This document shows positions 8,539-17,223 of a stretch of DNA of 64,000 nt, in pieces. The notes under the pieces are model-generated. The model was given only the letters and a program-made list of their open reading frames with translations, did no database searches and was not told where the DNA came from. Numbering within the stretch: position 1 is the first letter of the stretch; every line of letters starts with the position of its first letter. This DNA is from Corynebacterium yudongzhengii (GTDB lineage: Bacteria; Actinomycetota; Actinomycetes; Mycobacteriales; Mycobacteriaceae), in NCBI RefSeq assembly GCF_003065405.1, contig NZ_CP026947.1, forward strand, positions 1,240,001-1,304,000, in the 5' to 3' direction. The position numbers and the translations under genes are program-made.

Positions 8539-9049
8539 GTCAACTGCCCTTGACATTTTGGCCGGACTGAAAAAGCCTCAGGACGGCCAGTTTCTGATCG
8601 ATGGCAAGCGAGCAGACCGGTGGAACAACGGGAAATTCTCCCGTTGGCGGGCCCGTCACGTAGGCTATGCTCCCCAAGCCCCGACTTTGCTGGACAGTTT
8701 GACGTGTCAAGAAAACCTTGCGCTCGCAGCCCAAGTGGCGGGTCGAAACCTATCGGATAACCAGCAGGTGGACCTCTTGGGCAAGCTGAAAATGTCTGAA
8801 TACGCACGTGCGTTACCAACCGACCTTTCCGGCGGCCAGCGGCAGAGGGTATCGATAGCTCAGGCAGTGGCATCCCGACCGGCTTTGCTGCTCCTCGACG
8901 AACCAGTCAGCGCGCTAGACAAGCGCAACATCGGCGCCGTCGAAGCCCTCATGCAGCATGCCACCCAAAGCGGTGCCATCGTGGTGTACTGCTCCCATCA
9001 AGAGCTGTTCGATGGCAGTGCCCCTACTTTGCTCGAAATGGGGCGGTAA
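8539..9049 (+). pseudogene. ABC transporter ATP-binding protein, 3' fragment after the IS element
   Basis: It continues the 7050-7180 fragment. The codons after the duplicated GTC give [13 protein letters not shown], then Q-loop region [10 protein letters not shown], signature [15 protein letters not shown], Walker [14 protein letters not shown] and H-loop VVYCSHQ. All ATPase motifs are intact, so the gene was functional before the insertion. The stop at 9049 is 1 bp before the permease start codon at 9051. An internal start could give a product lacking Walker A, but it could not hydrolyse ATP. Confidence 0.88.
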
Positions 9050-9050
9050 C

Positions 9051-10798
9051 ATGAAGACGCTCACTCCAACAACGGCGTATCGCAGGGAACTCAAAACTAC
9101 CGCTCGCCCTTATCTTGGTGGTTTGATCGTCACAGCGGTGGTTGTCGGGGCTCTCGTAGGGACCATTCTCTATGTAGCTTTCTCCGAGGGTGGCGCTGAC
9201 GACATGAAGCAGGGAATGGTAAATCTCAGCTCAATTGCTGTTTTCCCTGCTATTTTCGGTGTGCGCCTCGCCCATCAGAGTTTCATTCGCGATCACAGTA
9301 GCACCCTCGGGGCACTCAGAAATCTCGGTGTCAGCGACGGGTTCTTTCGGCGTCATCTGTTAGTGCAGGCGCTTATTCTGGCAGGTCTGGCCAGCGTTTC
9401 AGCGGTTGTCCTCGGGCGCCTGATAGTTCGCCCCTTGCTTTCGCTTGTCTTTTGGGGGTCACTACGGACTTTCCGCACACCTGGAGCTCTCCCCTACAGG
9501 TCGTTTGGACTGCACCTCTCGTCCTCGGCGCCATGTACCTGATTGGGGTAGGAACCATCAGCCCAGGACAGGTGCTAGACAAGCAATTGGATTCTGTACC
9601 GGGCTCTAAAAAGAGCGCACAATTCGCAACTACCGTAGGCGTCGTAGTCGCGGCAGTGAATATAGCGTGCGGCATATGGGCTCTGTTCGGGGGTAGAACG
9701 ATTCATATCGTAGTCGTAATGATCTTAACAACCCTCGTACTCGCAGCTGTTCTGGCAAAGCCTTTGACTAGGATTCTTGCCGGGCTGCTCTCTTCACTGT
9801 TGAGTCAAACGGTCGGATGGCGGGCTCCTGCGCTCGGGCTACGATCAGTATCCACTGCAGATACGCTCTCGCGCGTAGGTCTTTCTGCAGTGCTTGTGGC
9901 TATTCCTCTGGCCGGATTCTCGTGGGCATACTCTTCTCTTCACGCAGGCGCATATTACGCCGCGCAGAATGTCAATGACGTTCCAGTTATCGCTACTGAA
10001 GATCATCGCCTCACGGACCCCGATGACGCCGACACGATCTGCGAAAACCTGGGTGAAATGTGTCACGGAGTCATCTATTGGCAGTTCTCGGATGTCGAAG
10101 CTGAGGGCATCGAGGCTGCCGACCCAGATGAAGCGGAAGACTACACCATTTCTGCCTCAAGTACCCAAGTAATTGATGAGTTTGTCAATGAGCCTTTCGC
10201 TCCGGAGGAGGATAATCCGTTCCACCTCGACTTCATGCGACTCGCAACAGCGGTTACGGAGGATCCACCTGGCTATCCGGCTTGGGCGCTCGCGGTCGTG
10301 AATTCTTCCGCTACGGCTCCTGACGGCTACGCGGTCATATCCGCTAAGGAGTGGGCAGCGCAAGCAGATGAGGACACTCAATTGTTCTACGGCCCACATG
10401 GTGATGGCACGGGAAGTTTTATCCCCTTGGCTGCATACGCCTTGCTTGCGATCTGCCTCATCTTGTCAGTTTCGGCTCTCGGAAACCGGACAAACCTGCT
10501 GCGGTTTTTTGCCCCATTACGTATCCTCGGCCGATCTGAGTTCGGTATTAGGTCGGCAGCCTTTTGGACCGTTTTCTTTCCGTTTGTGGGCGGGACTGTC
10601 TCGGCAATAATAGCTGGGTTTTGGTACACCACCGTCGCCTACATCACCACGACTGGTTCTCTCGGAACCTGGTTGCCGTTCATGCCAATTGGGCTGGGGG
10701 TGCTATTCGCTTTTGTGTTCATCGCAGTAAGCGCTACCACTTTCCTGCCCGAAGCTAAGGCGTACCGGCCGCGCAACGATGCTGAAGCGTCCCGCTAG
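9051..10798 (+). pseudogene. FtsX/MacB-like ABC transporter permease, frameshifted
   Basis: It starts MKTLTPTTAYRREL directly after the ATPase stop. The N-terminal transmembrane helix (YLGGLIVTAVVVGALVGTILYVAF) and further helices are typical of an FtsX-domain exporter permease. At about 9450-9457 the frame breaks in TTTTGGGGG. Upstream reads LLSLVFWG, and the continuation GVTTDFPHTW lies in another frame. One more G would join them. The downstream frame is then open for about 445 codons and holds several more helices and an extracytoplasmic domain (about 9930-10400). Together with the split ATPase, the whole transporter looks inactive. Codon usage is less GC-biased than the core genes. An assembly error in the G run is possible. 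Confidence 0.8.
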
Positions 10799-10836
10799 CA
10801 CTCACCTTCACCGCATTTTTGGGTACATTCATACCA

Positions 10837-12141
10837 ATGACTTCTTTCGGCGATCTCGGCCTTTCCCGCCCCGTGGTGGATGTACTCAAACGCCAAGGCA
10901 TCACCAGCCCCTTTCCGATCCAAAAGGCCGCCATCCCGGACGCGCTCGCCGGCAAGGACGTGCTCGGCCGTGGACCGACCGGCTCCGGCAAGACGCTAAC
11001 CTTCGGGCTGCCCATGCTGGAACGCCTGCATGGCACGGGCGCATCGATTCCGGGCCGCCCGCGCGGGCTGGTGCTCTCCCCTACCCGCGAGCTCGCTGCG
11101 CAGATCCGTCAGCGCCTCGCCGATTTAGCCGCCGCCTTGGGCTTGCGGGTCATCGAGGTCGTCGGCGGTGTCAACATCAACCACCACATCCGCGCGCTGG
11201 CCACACCGGTTGACGTGCTCGTCGCCACCCCGGGGCGCGCCCAGGATCTCATCAACCAGAAACGCCTCAGCCTCGAAGACGTAGCCATCACTGCGATCGA
11301 CGAGGCGGACCAGATGGCCGACATGGGCTTTTTGCCCCAGGTGCGCCAGCTTCTCGACGCCAGCCCCCACCACGGCCAGCGCCTGCTGTTTTCGGCGACG
11401 TTGGATGGCGACGTCGATAAGCTCGTCCAGCACTACCTCCATGATCCTGTCACCCATTCCACCGCCCCGGTGAGCGCCGCCGTCGACACCATGACGCATT
11501 ACCGGCTCGTGGTGGCGGATCGGCCGACGCGCAACGCCGTCGTCGAGCGCATCGCGGCGCGCGAGGGCCGCACGATCATGTTCATGCGCACGAAGCATGG
11601 GGTGGATCGGCAGGTCAAGAAGCTGCGGCGCATCGGGATCAATGCGGAAGGCCTGCACGGCGATAAGTCGCAGGGCGCCCGCACCCGGGCGATCGAAGGC
11701 TTCCACTCCGGCAAACTGCCCGTGCTCGTGGCGACGGACATCGCCGCGCGCGGCATCGACATCCACGACGTCTCCCTCGTCGTCCACATCGACCCACCGG
11801 CCGAGCACAAAACCTACCTCCACCGCGCGGGCCGCACGGCGCGGGCGGGGACGAGTGGGGTCGTCGTTACGTTAGTTATCGAGGAACAGCGCGCGGAGGT
11901 CGACGCGCTGATGCGCAAGGCACAGGTCGAGGCTGAAGAGGTGCTTATCGACGCCGACAGCCCCGCCCTCGCCGACATCACCGGCGCCCGCGCCTACCGG
12001 GGTGCCCCGCTGCCTCCGCCCGGTCAGTCGCAGAAACCGAAAAACGCCCAGAAACCGGCCAAGAAGCGCCCGAAGAACGCGCCGATCGCGCAGAAACGTG
12101 GCGGCGGCCGCCCTCAGCGCAGGAGGCCGAAGCGGCGATGA
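10837..12141 (+). CDS. DEAD-box ATP-dependent RNA helicase
   Basis: The 434-residue RhlE-like helicase unwinds RNA, usually in ribosome assembly or RNA decay. The Q-motif region (FPIQKAAIPDAL), Walker A GPTGSGKT, motif Ia PTRELAAQ, DEAD motif IDEADQMAD, motif III LFSATL, and motif VI HRAGRTARAG are all visible. The last about 50 residues are rich in Lys, Arg and Pro (KKRPKNAPIAQKRGGGRPQ), probably a nonspecific RNA-binding tail. The frame opens a few codons earlier at a TTG, but ATG 10837 (MTSFGDLGL) fits the family start. The stop overlaps the next gene's start as ATGA. Confidence 0.93.
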   Translation: MTSFGDLGLSRPVVDVLKRQGITSPFPIQKAAIPDALAGKDVLGRGPTGSGKTLTFGLPMLERLHGTGASIPGRPRGLVLSPTRELAAQIRQRLADLAAALGLRVIEVVGGVNINHHIRALATPVDVLVATPGRAQDLINQKRLSLEDVAITAIDEADQMADMGFLPQVRQLLDASPHHGQRLLFSATLDGDVDKLVQHYLHDPVTHSTAPVSAAVDTMTHYRLVVADRPTRNAVVERIAAREGRTIMFMRTKHGVDRQVKKLRRIGINAEGLHGDKSQGARTRAIEGFHSGKLPVLVATDIAARGIDIHDVSLVVHIDPPAEHKTYLHRAGRTARAGTSGVVVTLVIEEQRAEVDALMRKAQVEAEEVLIDADSPALADITGARAYRGAPLPPPGQSQKPKNAQKPAKKRPKNAPIAQKRGGGRPQRRRPKRR

Positions 12142-12995
12142 TCCTCAGCGCGCAGACCTGGACTAAACGGCAGGCCGCGCACGAGGCGGCCGCCGATGAG
12201 CTCACGGCCGACCACCTGCGCCGCCGCACCCGGCACGAGAAACACCCCGTCTACGACTTTCTTTTCGAATACTATCCCGTACGCCCCAGCCACCTACGAC
12301 GCTGGCACCCCGGCGGTCTCACGCGCTTAGACGACCCGGATGGTCGCGCGCCGCACCGACAGTGGAAGGACTACCGCGTGCTCGGCGATGAGGTGCTTTT
12401 CGACGCTGAGGCCTACCGCGCCCGCCGCGGATCCACGATCGACTACATACGCAACCTCTTGGTCAACACCTCGGCGCATCCGGCGCGTTTCGACTGCTTC
12501 GGGCTCCACGAGTGGGCCATGGTGTATCGGGCCGACCGGCTCCGCCATGACCTGCCGCTGCGGCTGGGGGCGCGGGAGACGGATCGGGTCGTCGAAAAGC
12601 ATCACCTGCGGTGTAGCCACTATGACGCGTTCCGATTCTTCACCCCGCCGGCCCGGCCGCTGAACCTGCGGGTGCTCGAGCGTGCCGATCAACCTGCCAC
12701 CGAGCAGGCCGGTTGCGTGCATGCGACGATGGATCTCTATAAGTGGGCCGCGAAGCTGGGGCCGGCGGTGCCGGGCGAGCTCTTCCTCGAGACGTTTCGG
12801 CTCGCCCGGGATGCTCGGGTGTTGGATATGGAGGCCTCGCCGTACGATTGTCGTGGGCTCGGTTTCGGCGTCGTGGCGATCGAGACCGCCGAAGGCAAAG
12901 CCGAGTACGTCGAGAGGCAACGCGCGCTCAGCACGCGGGCGAAGCGGCTGCGGGCGTGGCTTGTCGGTGTCATTGACGACACCTTCGGCGGCTAA
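12138..12995 (+). CDS. Conserved actinobacterial protein, sometimes labelled 3-methyladenine DNA glycosylase
   Basis: The 285-residue protein starts MILSAQTWTKRQ. The segment HPVYDFLFEYYPVRPSHLRRWHPG (about residues 37-60) is a hallmark of a conserved actinobacterial family. From memory, database entries often call it 3-methyladenine DNA glycosylase; I do not see the helix-hairpin-helix or AlkA/Tag motifs that would prove it. Many Arg and His residues and aromatic clusters suggest nucleic-acid contact. Its start codon overlaps the helicase stop (ATGA), so the two are translated together. A role in nucleic-acid metabolism is inference only. Confidence 0.65.
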   Translation: MILSAQTWTKRQAAHEAAADELTADHLRRRTRHEKHPVYDFLFEYYPVRPSHLRRWHPGGLTRLDDPDGRAPHRQWKDYRVLGDEVLFDAEAYRARRGSTIDYIRNLLVNTSAHPARFDCFGLHEWAMVYRADRLRHDLPLRLGARETDRVVEKHHLRCSHYDAFRFFTPPARPLNLRVLERADQPATEQAGCVHATMDLYKWAAKLGPAVPGELFLETFRLARDARVLDMEASPYDCRGLGFGVVAIETAEGKAEYVERQRALSTRAKRLRAWLVGVIDDTFGG

Positions 12996-13018
12996 TATGA
13001 GCACCTAAACAACCGTGC

Positions 13019-14464
13019 GTGAACGAAGGGGCATCTCAAGGTGGGACGGCACTCCAGCGGCAAAACAACTACTCGCTTTCCATTGGGGCGATTATTGCCC
13101 TGATCGTGATCCTCGCCTTGATCGTCGCCGGCCTGTGGTGGTTCTTCGGCCGCGACGGCGACGCGTTGGCGGAAGGTTCCGAGGAGGCGGCCGAGCCGGG
13201 ACGCGAGTGCACCGTCGTGCCGGTCGTGGCTGCCGACGAGGAGATCGCCCAGACCGCCCTAGGCGGGCTGTCTTCTGCGCCGGATGAGGAATACTGCCAC
13301 GATATCGAGTTCATCGATGACGTATCGCAGGCCGCCCTCTATGTCGGGCCGGACTCCCCCGCCACCGAGAAGGTGCTCCAGGATGCTGACCGCTCCCAGG
13401 CCGCCTCCTCTGTTCCGGTGGCCTCGGTGCCGGTCGGAGTCTCGGGCCCGGAGCAAACGGATGCCGACAGCCTTAATGCCGAGGACGTCGCCTTCGACGT
13501 AGAGGCGCAGCCGGAGGCCGCGGTGTTGGTGGCGGACGCGTTGGGTGCGTCGGATCTCGACTCTTCGGAAGGCGCTTTTGCTGCCACCGCCGAAAACCGT
13601 GCCTCGGAGGGCGAGGAGTTCAGCGCTCTTGATGACCGCGAAATCGTCCACCACGCGTATGTGCTCGAGGAGAACGAGTCTGTCTCCGCGCAGCAGGTTG
13701 ATGCCGCCTCTGGTGTCGCCTCGGAAGCGGGAGATAACTACTCCGGTGCGGCTGAGACCACTCCGGCGGCGGCGGCCGTGTGGGAGGCTGCCGGATTCGC
13801 TGCTCCGGAAAATGCCCGGAAGGAGGATGTGGAGTCGGATGCCGCTGCTGAGGCGGATGCCCCTGTCGCCGAGCCTGCGCCGTACACCCTGTTCCTGCTG
13901 GATACCTCGGATGCTCTCGCGCCGGCTTTCGCCCCGGTTGCGGACGCCGTAGGCCAGGCGGCGCTCAGACTGACCGGCGGCGAAAACCAGGTGGCGCTGT
14001 GGAACTACTCCTCCCCACTCAACCCGGGCGTGACCCAAGGGTTCCGCCGTAACCTCAACTACACCACCGACGGACAGGTGGTCAGCGATGTGGTCGAGCG
14101 CTTCGGCACCGGTGGTGTGCCGCAGACCCGTGAGGCGGTCGCTGCAGCTGTCGAGGAGTCCGCGGCCCTGCCGGAGACGTCGCGGGTGGTGTTGGTGACT
14201 ACGGGAACCGCGGATGAGAGCGAGCTACCGCCGCTGCCCGAGGGCGTGGAGCTGGCTGTTATCCACATCGGCGACGGGGAGGTCGACCAGGCGCTACAGG
14301 ATGCCGCCGGCTACCACGAGCAGGTCACCGATCTGACGAAGCTGAACGAGGCCGTGCAGCGCGCCTCCCGGTTGGCGCAGCGCCGGTCTAGTGCTTGCGT
14401 GTCGGGCGCGGTGTGTCCGGCGCGGTGCTGGAGCGTACAAAGGCTTGAAGGAAGAACCTTGTAA
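13019..14464 (+). CDS. Membrane-anchored VWA-like protein, 3' end altered by a repeat
   Basis: The 481-residue frame starts at GTG. One transmembrane helix (SIGAIIALIVILALIVAGLWWFF, about residues 21-43) anchors the protein, and the rest is outside the membrane. The middle is acidic and rich in Ala, Glu, Ser and Val. From about residue 285 there is a von Willebrand A-like fold: TLFLLDTSDALAPAF in place of the metal-site DxSxS, then RVVLVTTGTAD and LAVIHIGDG. Two cysteines in the first third (ECTVV and EYCHD) resemble a degenerate solute-binding domain. The last about 30 residues (from RRSSACVSG) are unlike the rest, and the stop lies inside a hairpin repeat at 14437-14500. The native C-terminus has probably been replaced. 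Confidence 0.7.
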   Translation: MNEGASQGGTALQRQNNYSLSIGAIIALIVILALIVAGLWWFFGRDGDALAEGSEEAAEPGRECTVVPVVAADEEIAQTALGGLSSAPDEEYCHDIEFIDDVSQAALYVGPDSPATEKVLQDADRSQAASSVPVASVPVGVSGPEQTDADSLNAEDVAFDVEAQPEAAVLVADALGASDLDSSEGAFAATAENRASEGEEFSALDDREIVHHAYVLEENESVSAQQVDAASGVASEAGDNYSGAAETTPAAAAVWEAAGFAAPENARKEDVESDAAAEADAPVAEPAPYTLFLLDTSDALAPAFAPVADAVGQAALRLTGGENQVALWNYSSPLNPGVTQGFRRNLNYTTDGQVVSDVVERFGTGGVPQTREAVAAAVEESAALPETSRVVLVTTGTADESELPPLPEGVELAVIHIGDGEVDQALQDAAGYHEQVTDLTKLNEAVQRASRLAQRRSSACVSGAVCPARCWSVQRLEGRTL

Positions 14465-14500
14465 GGCGCGCCCTTTAAGCATCTTCCTTCAAGAGTTTGT
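14437..14500. repeat. MITE-like hairpin element, copy 1
   Basis: An imperfect inverted repeat of about 64 bp begins ACAAAGGCTTGAAGGAAG and ends with the complementary CTTCCTTCAAGAGTTTGT. It is centred on GCGC at about 14466-14472. It shares its arms with the element at 25585-25650 and with a half copy at 21707-21730. It supplies the TAA stop (14462-14464) of the VWA-like gene. No transposase is encoded. Confidence 0.7.
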
Positions 14501-14834
14501 GGGCGCCGGACGCCATCTGCCGGTTCGGGAAAGTGGGTAGTGCGCGTCCGCGCAGTTGGCAGTAGGGTCCCGGCTTCCTGGTAGCACCCTCTAGCTCCGA
14601 CGCATCCCTGATGCGGAGGCCCCTGAAGTTCGGTGTCTCCTGTGGCAGTAATACGAAAGGAGATTCTTCTTTTCGGGCGCGCATAGACTTTTTCGGGCGC
14701 GCATAGACTACAGCGATACGCCCCATTCCACGGTGTGCGGCCCCGCGGAGTCTCTCTCGCCAGAATGTGCCTGCCGGAGTGTGTTCCTCGCGCCTTGGTC
14801 GACTGGCGGGAGGTGAAGAAACCCACCTACGCGA
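14501..14834. repeat. Gene-free stretch with a 20-bp tandem duplication
   Basis: No gene is supported. At 14671-14690 and 14691-14710 the same 20 bases (TTTCGGGCGCGCATAGACT plus T or A) stand side by side. A further stem, GACGCATCCCTGATGCGGA-like, lies near 14597-14618. The surrounding sequence resembles 21720-21880 in scattered blocks (for example CCGGCTT and TCCGA...CGGAGG), suggesting one degraded composite repeat at both sites. Confidence 0.5.
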
Positions 14835-14959
14835 CTATGCCGCCGCATAGTGCGGGCTGGTTTTCACGCACGTGCGTAATCGGAAATCGATGGATCCCGG
14901 GAAACTCATAGGTATACGAGACACACGGGGGCACACTGTCACCTGCGCCGTGAGGCGAC
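14835..14959 (-). repeat. Palindromic repeat unit, copy A (minus orientation)
   Basis: Read on the minus strand, this starts with GGCGCAGGTGACAGTGTG. After a spacer come ACCTATGAGTTTCCCGGGAT, CATCGATTTCCGATT, the palindrome ACGCACGTGCGT (14866-14877) and, 15 bp further, CTATGCCGCCGCATAG in plus-strand reading (14835-14850). Copy B at 21881-21995 has the same order and spacing style, and parts recur in the 52297-52912 cluster. Confidence 0.7.
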
Positions 14960-15050
14960 CACTGGTGCCGCCACGTTCGCGGTTTGCTGGGGGTTGGGGG
15001 ATCTGCTGCGCCATCGAGGCCTAGGACGTGGCAGCCGGCGCCGGATAGCT

Positions 15051-15090
15051 AAAGCCGGCCGACATCCGTGAGCTGATGTCGGCCGGCTTT
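15051..15090 (-). terminator. Terminator of the odhI-ftsR-merR gene group
   Basis: A perfect 16-bp stem (AAAGCCGGCCGACATC at 15051-15066 with its complement at 15075-15090) has an 8-nt loop. It lies 26 bp beyond the MerR stop on the minus strand and ends in a short T run in that direction. Confidence 0.85.
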
Positions 15091-15116
15091 CAAAGACTGC
15101 AGAAAGTGAGAACGGG

Positions 15117-15677
15117 TTAGGAGGACTTGCGAGCGCGGCGGGCGGCGAGCTCGTCCATGCCGATGACCTCGGCGTCATCGTCCACGCGCTCAGACGGGAA
15201 GGAGGCGATGGTGCCGCTGAGTTCCTTCATGATGCCCGGCACCGCGATGCCGAAGACGCCCTGGCCCCCACCGAGCAGGTCGATGACTTCGTCGGAGGAG
15301 CGGCACTCGTAGACCGTGGTGCCGTCGGAGACGAGGGTGATCTCGGCGATATCGTTCACGCCGCGGTTGCGCAGGCTATCGACGGCCACGCGGATGTTCT
15401 GCAGCGAGATGCCTGTATCCAGCAGCCGCTTGACGATCTTCAGCACCAGAATGTCCCGGAACGAGTAGAGACGCTGGGAGCCGGAGCCGCGGGCGTTGCG
15501 GATCGAGGGCTTGACCAGGTCGGTGCGGGCCCAGTAGTCGAGCTGGCGGTAGGTGATGCCGGCAACCTGGCAGGCAATGGGCACGCGGTAGCCGACTTCG
15601 TCGCCCGGGCTGATGTCGAACAGGGACTCCTGAACGCCTTCGTTGTCAGTGTTGTCGGTGTGGTTGTTGATGCTCAC
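15117..15677 (-). CDS. MerR-family transcriptional regulator (second MerR of the odhI locus)
   Basis: The 186-residue protein starts at GTG (MSINNHTDN). The winged helix-turn-helix is VACQ-type: PIACQVAGITYRQLDYWART (about residues 33-52), then the wing GSQRLYSFRDILVLKIVKRL. A dimerisation helix follows (ISLQNIRVAVDSLRNRG). The C-terminal part has no metal-binding cysteine pair, so this is not a metal sensor. Gene order MerR / bifunctional nuclease / MerR / FHA equals Rv1830-Rv1827 in M. tuberculosis and cg1633-cg1630 in C. glutamicum. The target genes are not known from sequence. It is last in its gene group and is followed by a strong hairpin. Confidence 0.88.
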   Translation of the reverse strand: MSINNHTDNTDNEGVQESLFDISPGDEVGYRVPIACQVAGITYRQLDYWARTDLVKPSIRNARGSGSQRLYSFRDILVLKIVKRLLDTGISLQNIRVAVDSLRNRGVNDIAEITLVSDGTTVYECRSSDEVIDLLGGGQGVFGIAVPGIMKELSGTIASFPSERVDDDAEVIGMDELAARRARKSS

Positions 15678-15795
15678 GTAATTACTCCGTTGGGGTTTAA
15701 AAGAACCGACACTTATGTGCCATTAAATGCCAAGGGTATACCGCCGTCAAGGCTACGGCGGGCAACACGCCGAACCCTAAAGCTCGACTTTAACT

Positions 15796-16374
15796 TTAGG
15801 CTTTTTCGTCCCCGTTGTCATCATCAGCATCATCCGAATCATCCGAGTTATCGGAATCCAGGTCACGGAGCATCTCCTGGAACTCCTCGTCGATGCCGTG
15901 GGCCCCCTCCCCGACCTCAGCCGCGTCGCCGATATCCAGGTCGAGGTATTCCTCGAGCTCTTCCGGCGCGATGTGAAGCGCCGCCTGGTTGAGCACGTCT
16001 TCGTCGACGTCGATCGGCAGGCCCAGGATCTGCGACAAGATCAACACATCGGAGGCGCGGGCGTCGATATCCTCCCCGGACGCGGTACGGATCTCCCCGA
16101 TGAACACCCCCTCGTAGTAGCTGGTCAGGGCGAGGCGTTCGACGCCGCCGTCGTAACGCGAGAGCACATCGGCGAGGACGTCGTGCGGGGTGGGCCGGCG
16201 CCTGCCCGAGCTGTCCTCGAGGGTGCGCTCGGCGAGCTCGGCGCCGTCGATCGGGGATAGCCACACCGGCAGCACGCGGGACTGTTCGTTCCAGACCAAC
16301 ACCGCGCAGAAGAAGGACTCGGGGCCGATGACCCGGACCCCGTGGTAGTCGACCTCAACATAGCCGGATTCCAT
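15796..16374 (-). CDS. Bifunctional nuclease family protein (DUF151)
   Basis: The 192-residue protein starts MESGYVEVDYHGVRV. The core matches the DUF151/BFN fold: VLPVWLSPIDGAELAE (about residues 35-50), then RPTPHDVLADVL, YYEGVFIGEI and DARASDVLILSQILGLPI. Family members cleave RNA and DNA in plants and may act in housekeeping or stress in bacteria; the role in actinobacteria is not settled. The last about 30 residues are almost all Asp, Ser and Glu, a disordered acidic tail. It lies 3 bp after the ftsR stop on the minus strand, so both are likely in one transcript. Confidence 0.88.
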   Translation of the reverse strand: MESGYVEVDYHGVRVIGPESFFCAVLVWNEQSRVLPVWLSPIDGAELAERTLEDSSGRRRPTPHDVLADVLSRYDGGVERLALTSYYEGVFIGEIRTASGEDIDARASDVLILSQILGLPIDVDEDVLNQAALHIAPEELEEYLDLDIGDAAEVGEGAHGIDEEFQEMLRDLDSDNSDDSDDADDDNGDEKA

Positions 16375-16377
16375 AAG

Positions 16378-17106
16378 TTATCCCTCGAACTCCTCTCGCA
16401 ACGCGGCCTTGACCAGCGAGGCATGCAGGGACACCACCAGCGCCGAGATCTGCTGGCCGTATTCCTCGGCGCGCTGCTTGGCGGTGTCGTCGCGGCCCTG
16501 CGCCAGCGGGCCGGCAACCTGGCTGATGAGATCCGCATGGCGGTGCGCGGCCGTACGCAGGCGCTTGAGCTGGTCGGCGCGGAACCCATAATCCTTCAGT
16601 GACATCGCGGTGGTGACCACGCGGACGTCGTCGGCGGTAAAGAAACCGGACACATCCGGTTTGATGAGGCCTGCGGCGACGAGGTCGGCGACGTCGGCCT
16701 CCGTGCACCCGGCCTGGGAGGCCACGTCCTCGCTGGTTAAGCGCGTGCGCACCGGCGCGGCGAAGTTCTCCGGCTTGATCATCGGCTCGGTGTCGCCGGA
16801 GCCCATCAGGCTGGTGACCTCGCCGCTGTCCATCGCCTCGAGCTGCTCGCGGATGACCTTCAGCGGCAGGTAGTTGTCGCGCTGGGTGGTCAGGATGTAG
16901 CGCAGCCGCTCGACGTCGACGTCCGTGAAGCGGCGGTAGCCCGACTTGGTGCGCTGCGGCGTGATCAGACCCTCGGATTCGAGGAAGCGGATCTTGGAGA
17001 CCGTGACGTCCGGGAACTCGGCGTTCAGGTGCTCGAGCACCACGCCGATGGACATCGTTTTCTTTTTGGTCGTCCGCGCCGACTTCTGCTTACGTACTGC
17101 ACTCAC
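16378..17106 (-). CDS. ftsR: MerR-type regulator FtsR (activator of ftsZ)
   Basis: The 242-residue protein starts at GTG with a basic N-terminus. MSIGVVLEHLNAEFPDVTVSKIRFLE (about 18-43) holds the HTH, and the wing reads SGYRRFTDVDVERLRYIL. A central linker contains EAMDSGEV, and the C-terminal helical region runs from MSLKDYGFRADQLKRLR to the end. This is the MerR regulator next to odhI. In C. glutamicum that gene (cg1631) was shown to activate ftsZ and was named ftsR; Rv1828 is the mycobacterial counterpart. The symbol rests on synteny and length, not on an alignment. Confidence 0.85.
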   Translation of the reverse strand: MSAVRKQKSARTTKKKTMSIGVVLEHLNAEFPDVTVSKIRFLESEGLITPQRTKSGYRRFTDVDVERLRYILTTQRDNYLPLKVIREQLEAMDSGEVTSLMGSGDTEPMIKPENFAAPVRTRLTSEDVASQAGCTEADVADLVAAGLIKPDVSGFFTADDVRVVTTAMSLKDYGFRADQLKRLRTAAHRHADLISQVAGPLAQGRDDTAKQRAEEYGQQISALVVSLHASLVKAALREEFEG

Positions 17107-17223
17107 TAGGGAAAATCGATCTTCTTATCAGTCGGTGATTTCAAGGGCTAAGAATGTGGGTAGGCGCCATCCCCACGTAGACAACACGCGGCGGATGACG
17201 CCGGATAAGCGGTGTGACTGCGT

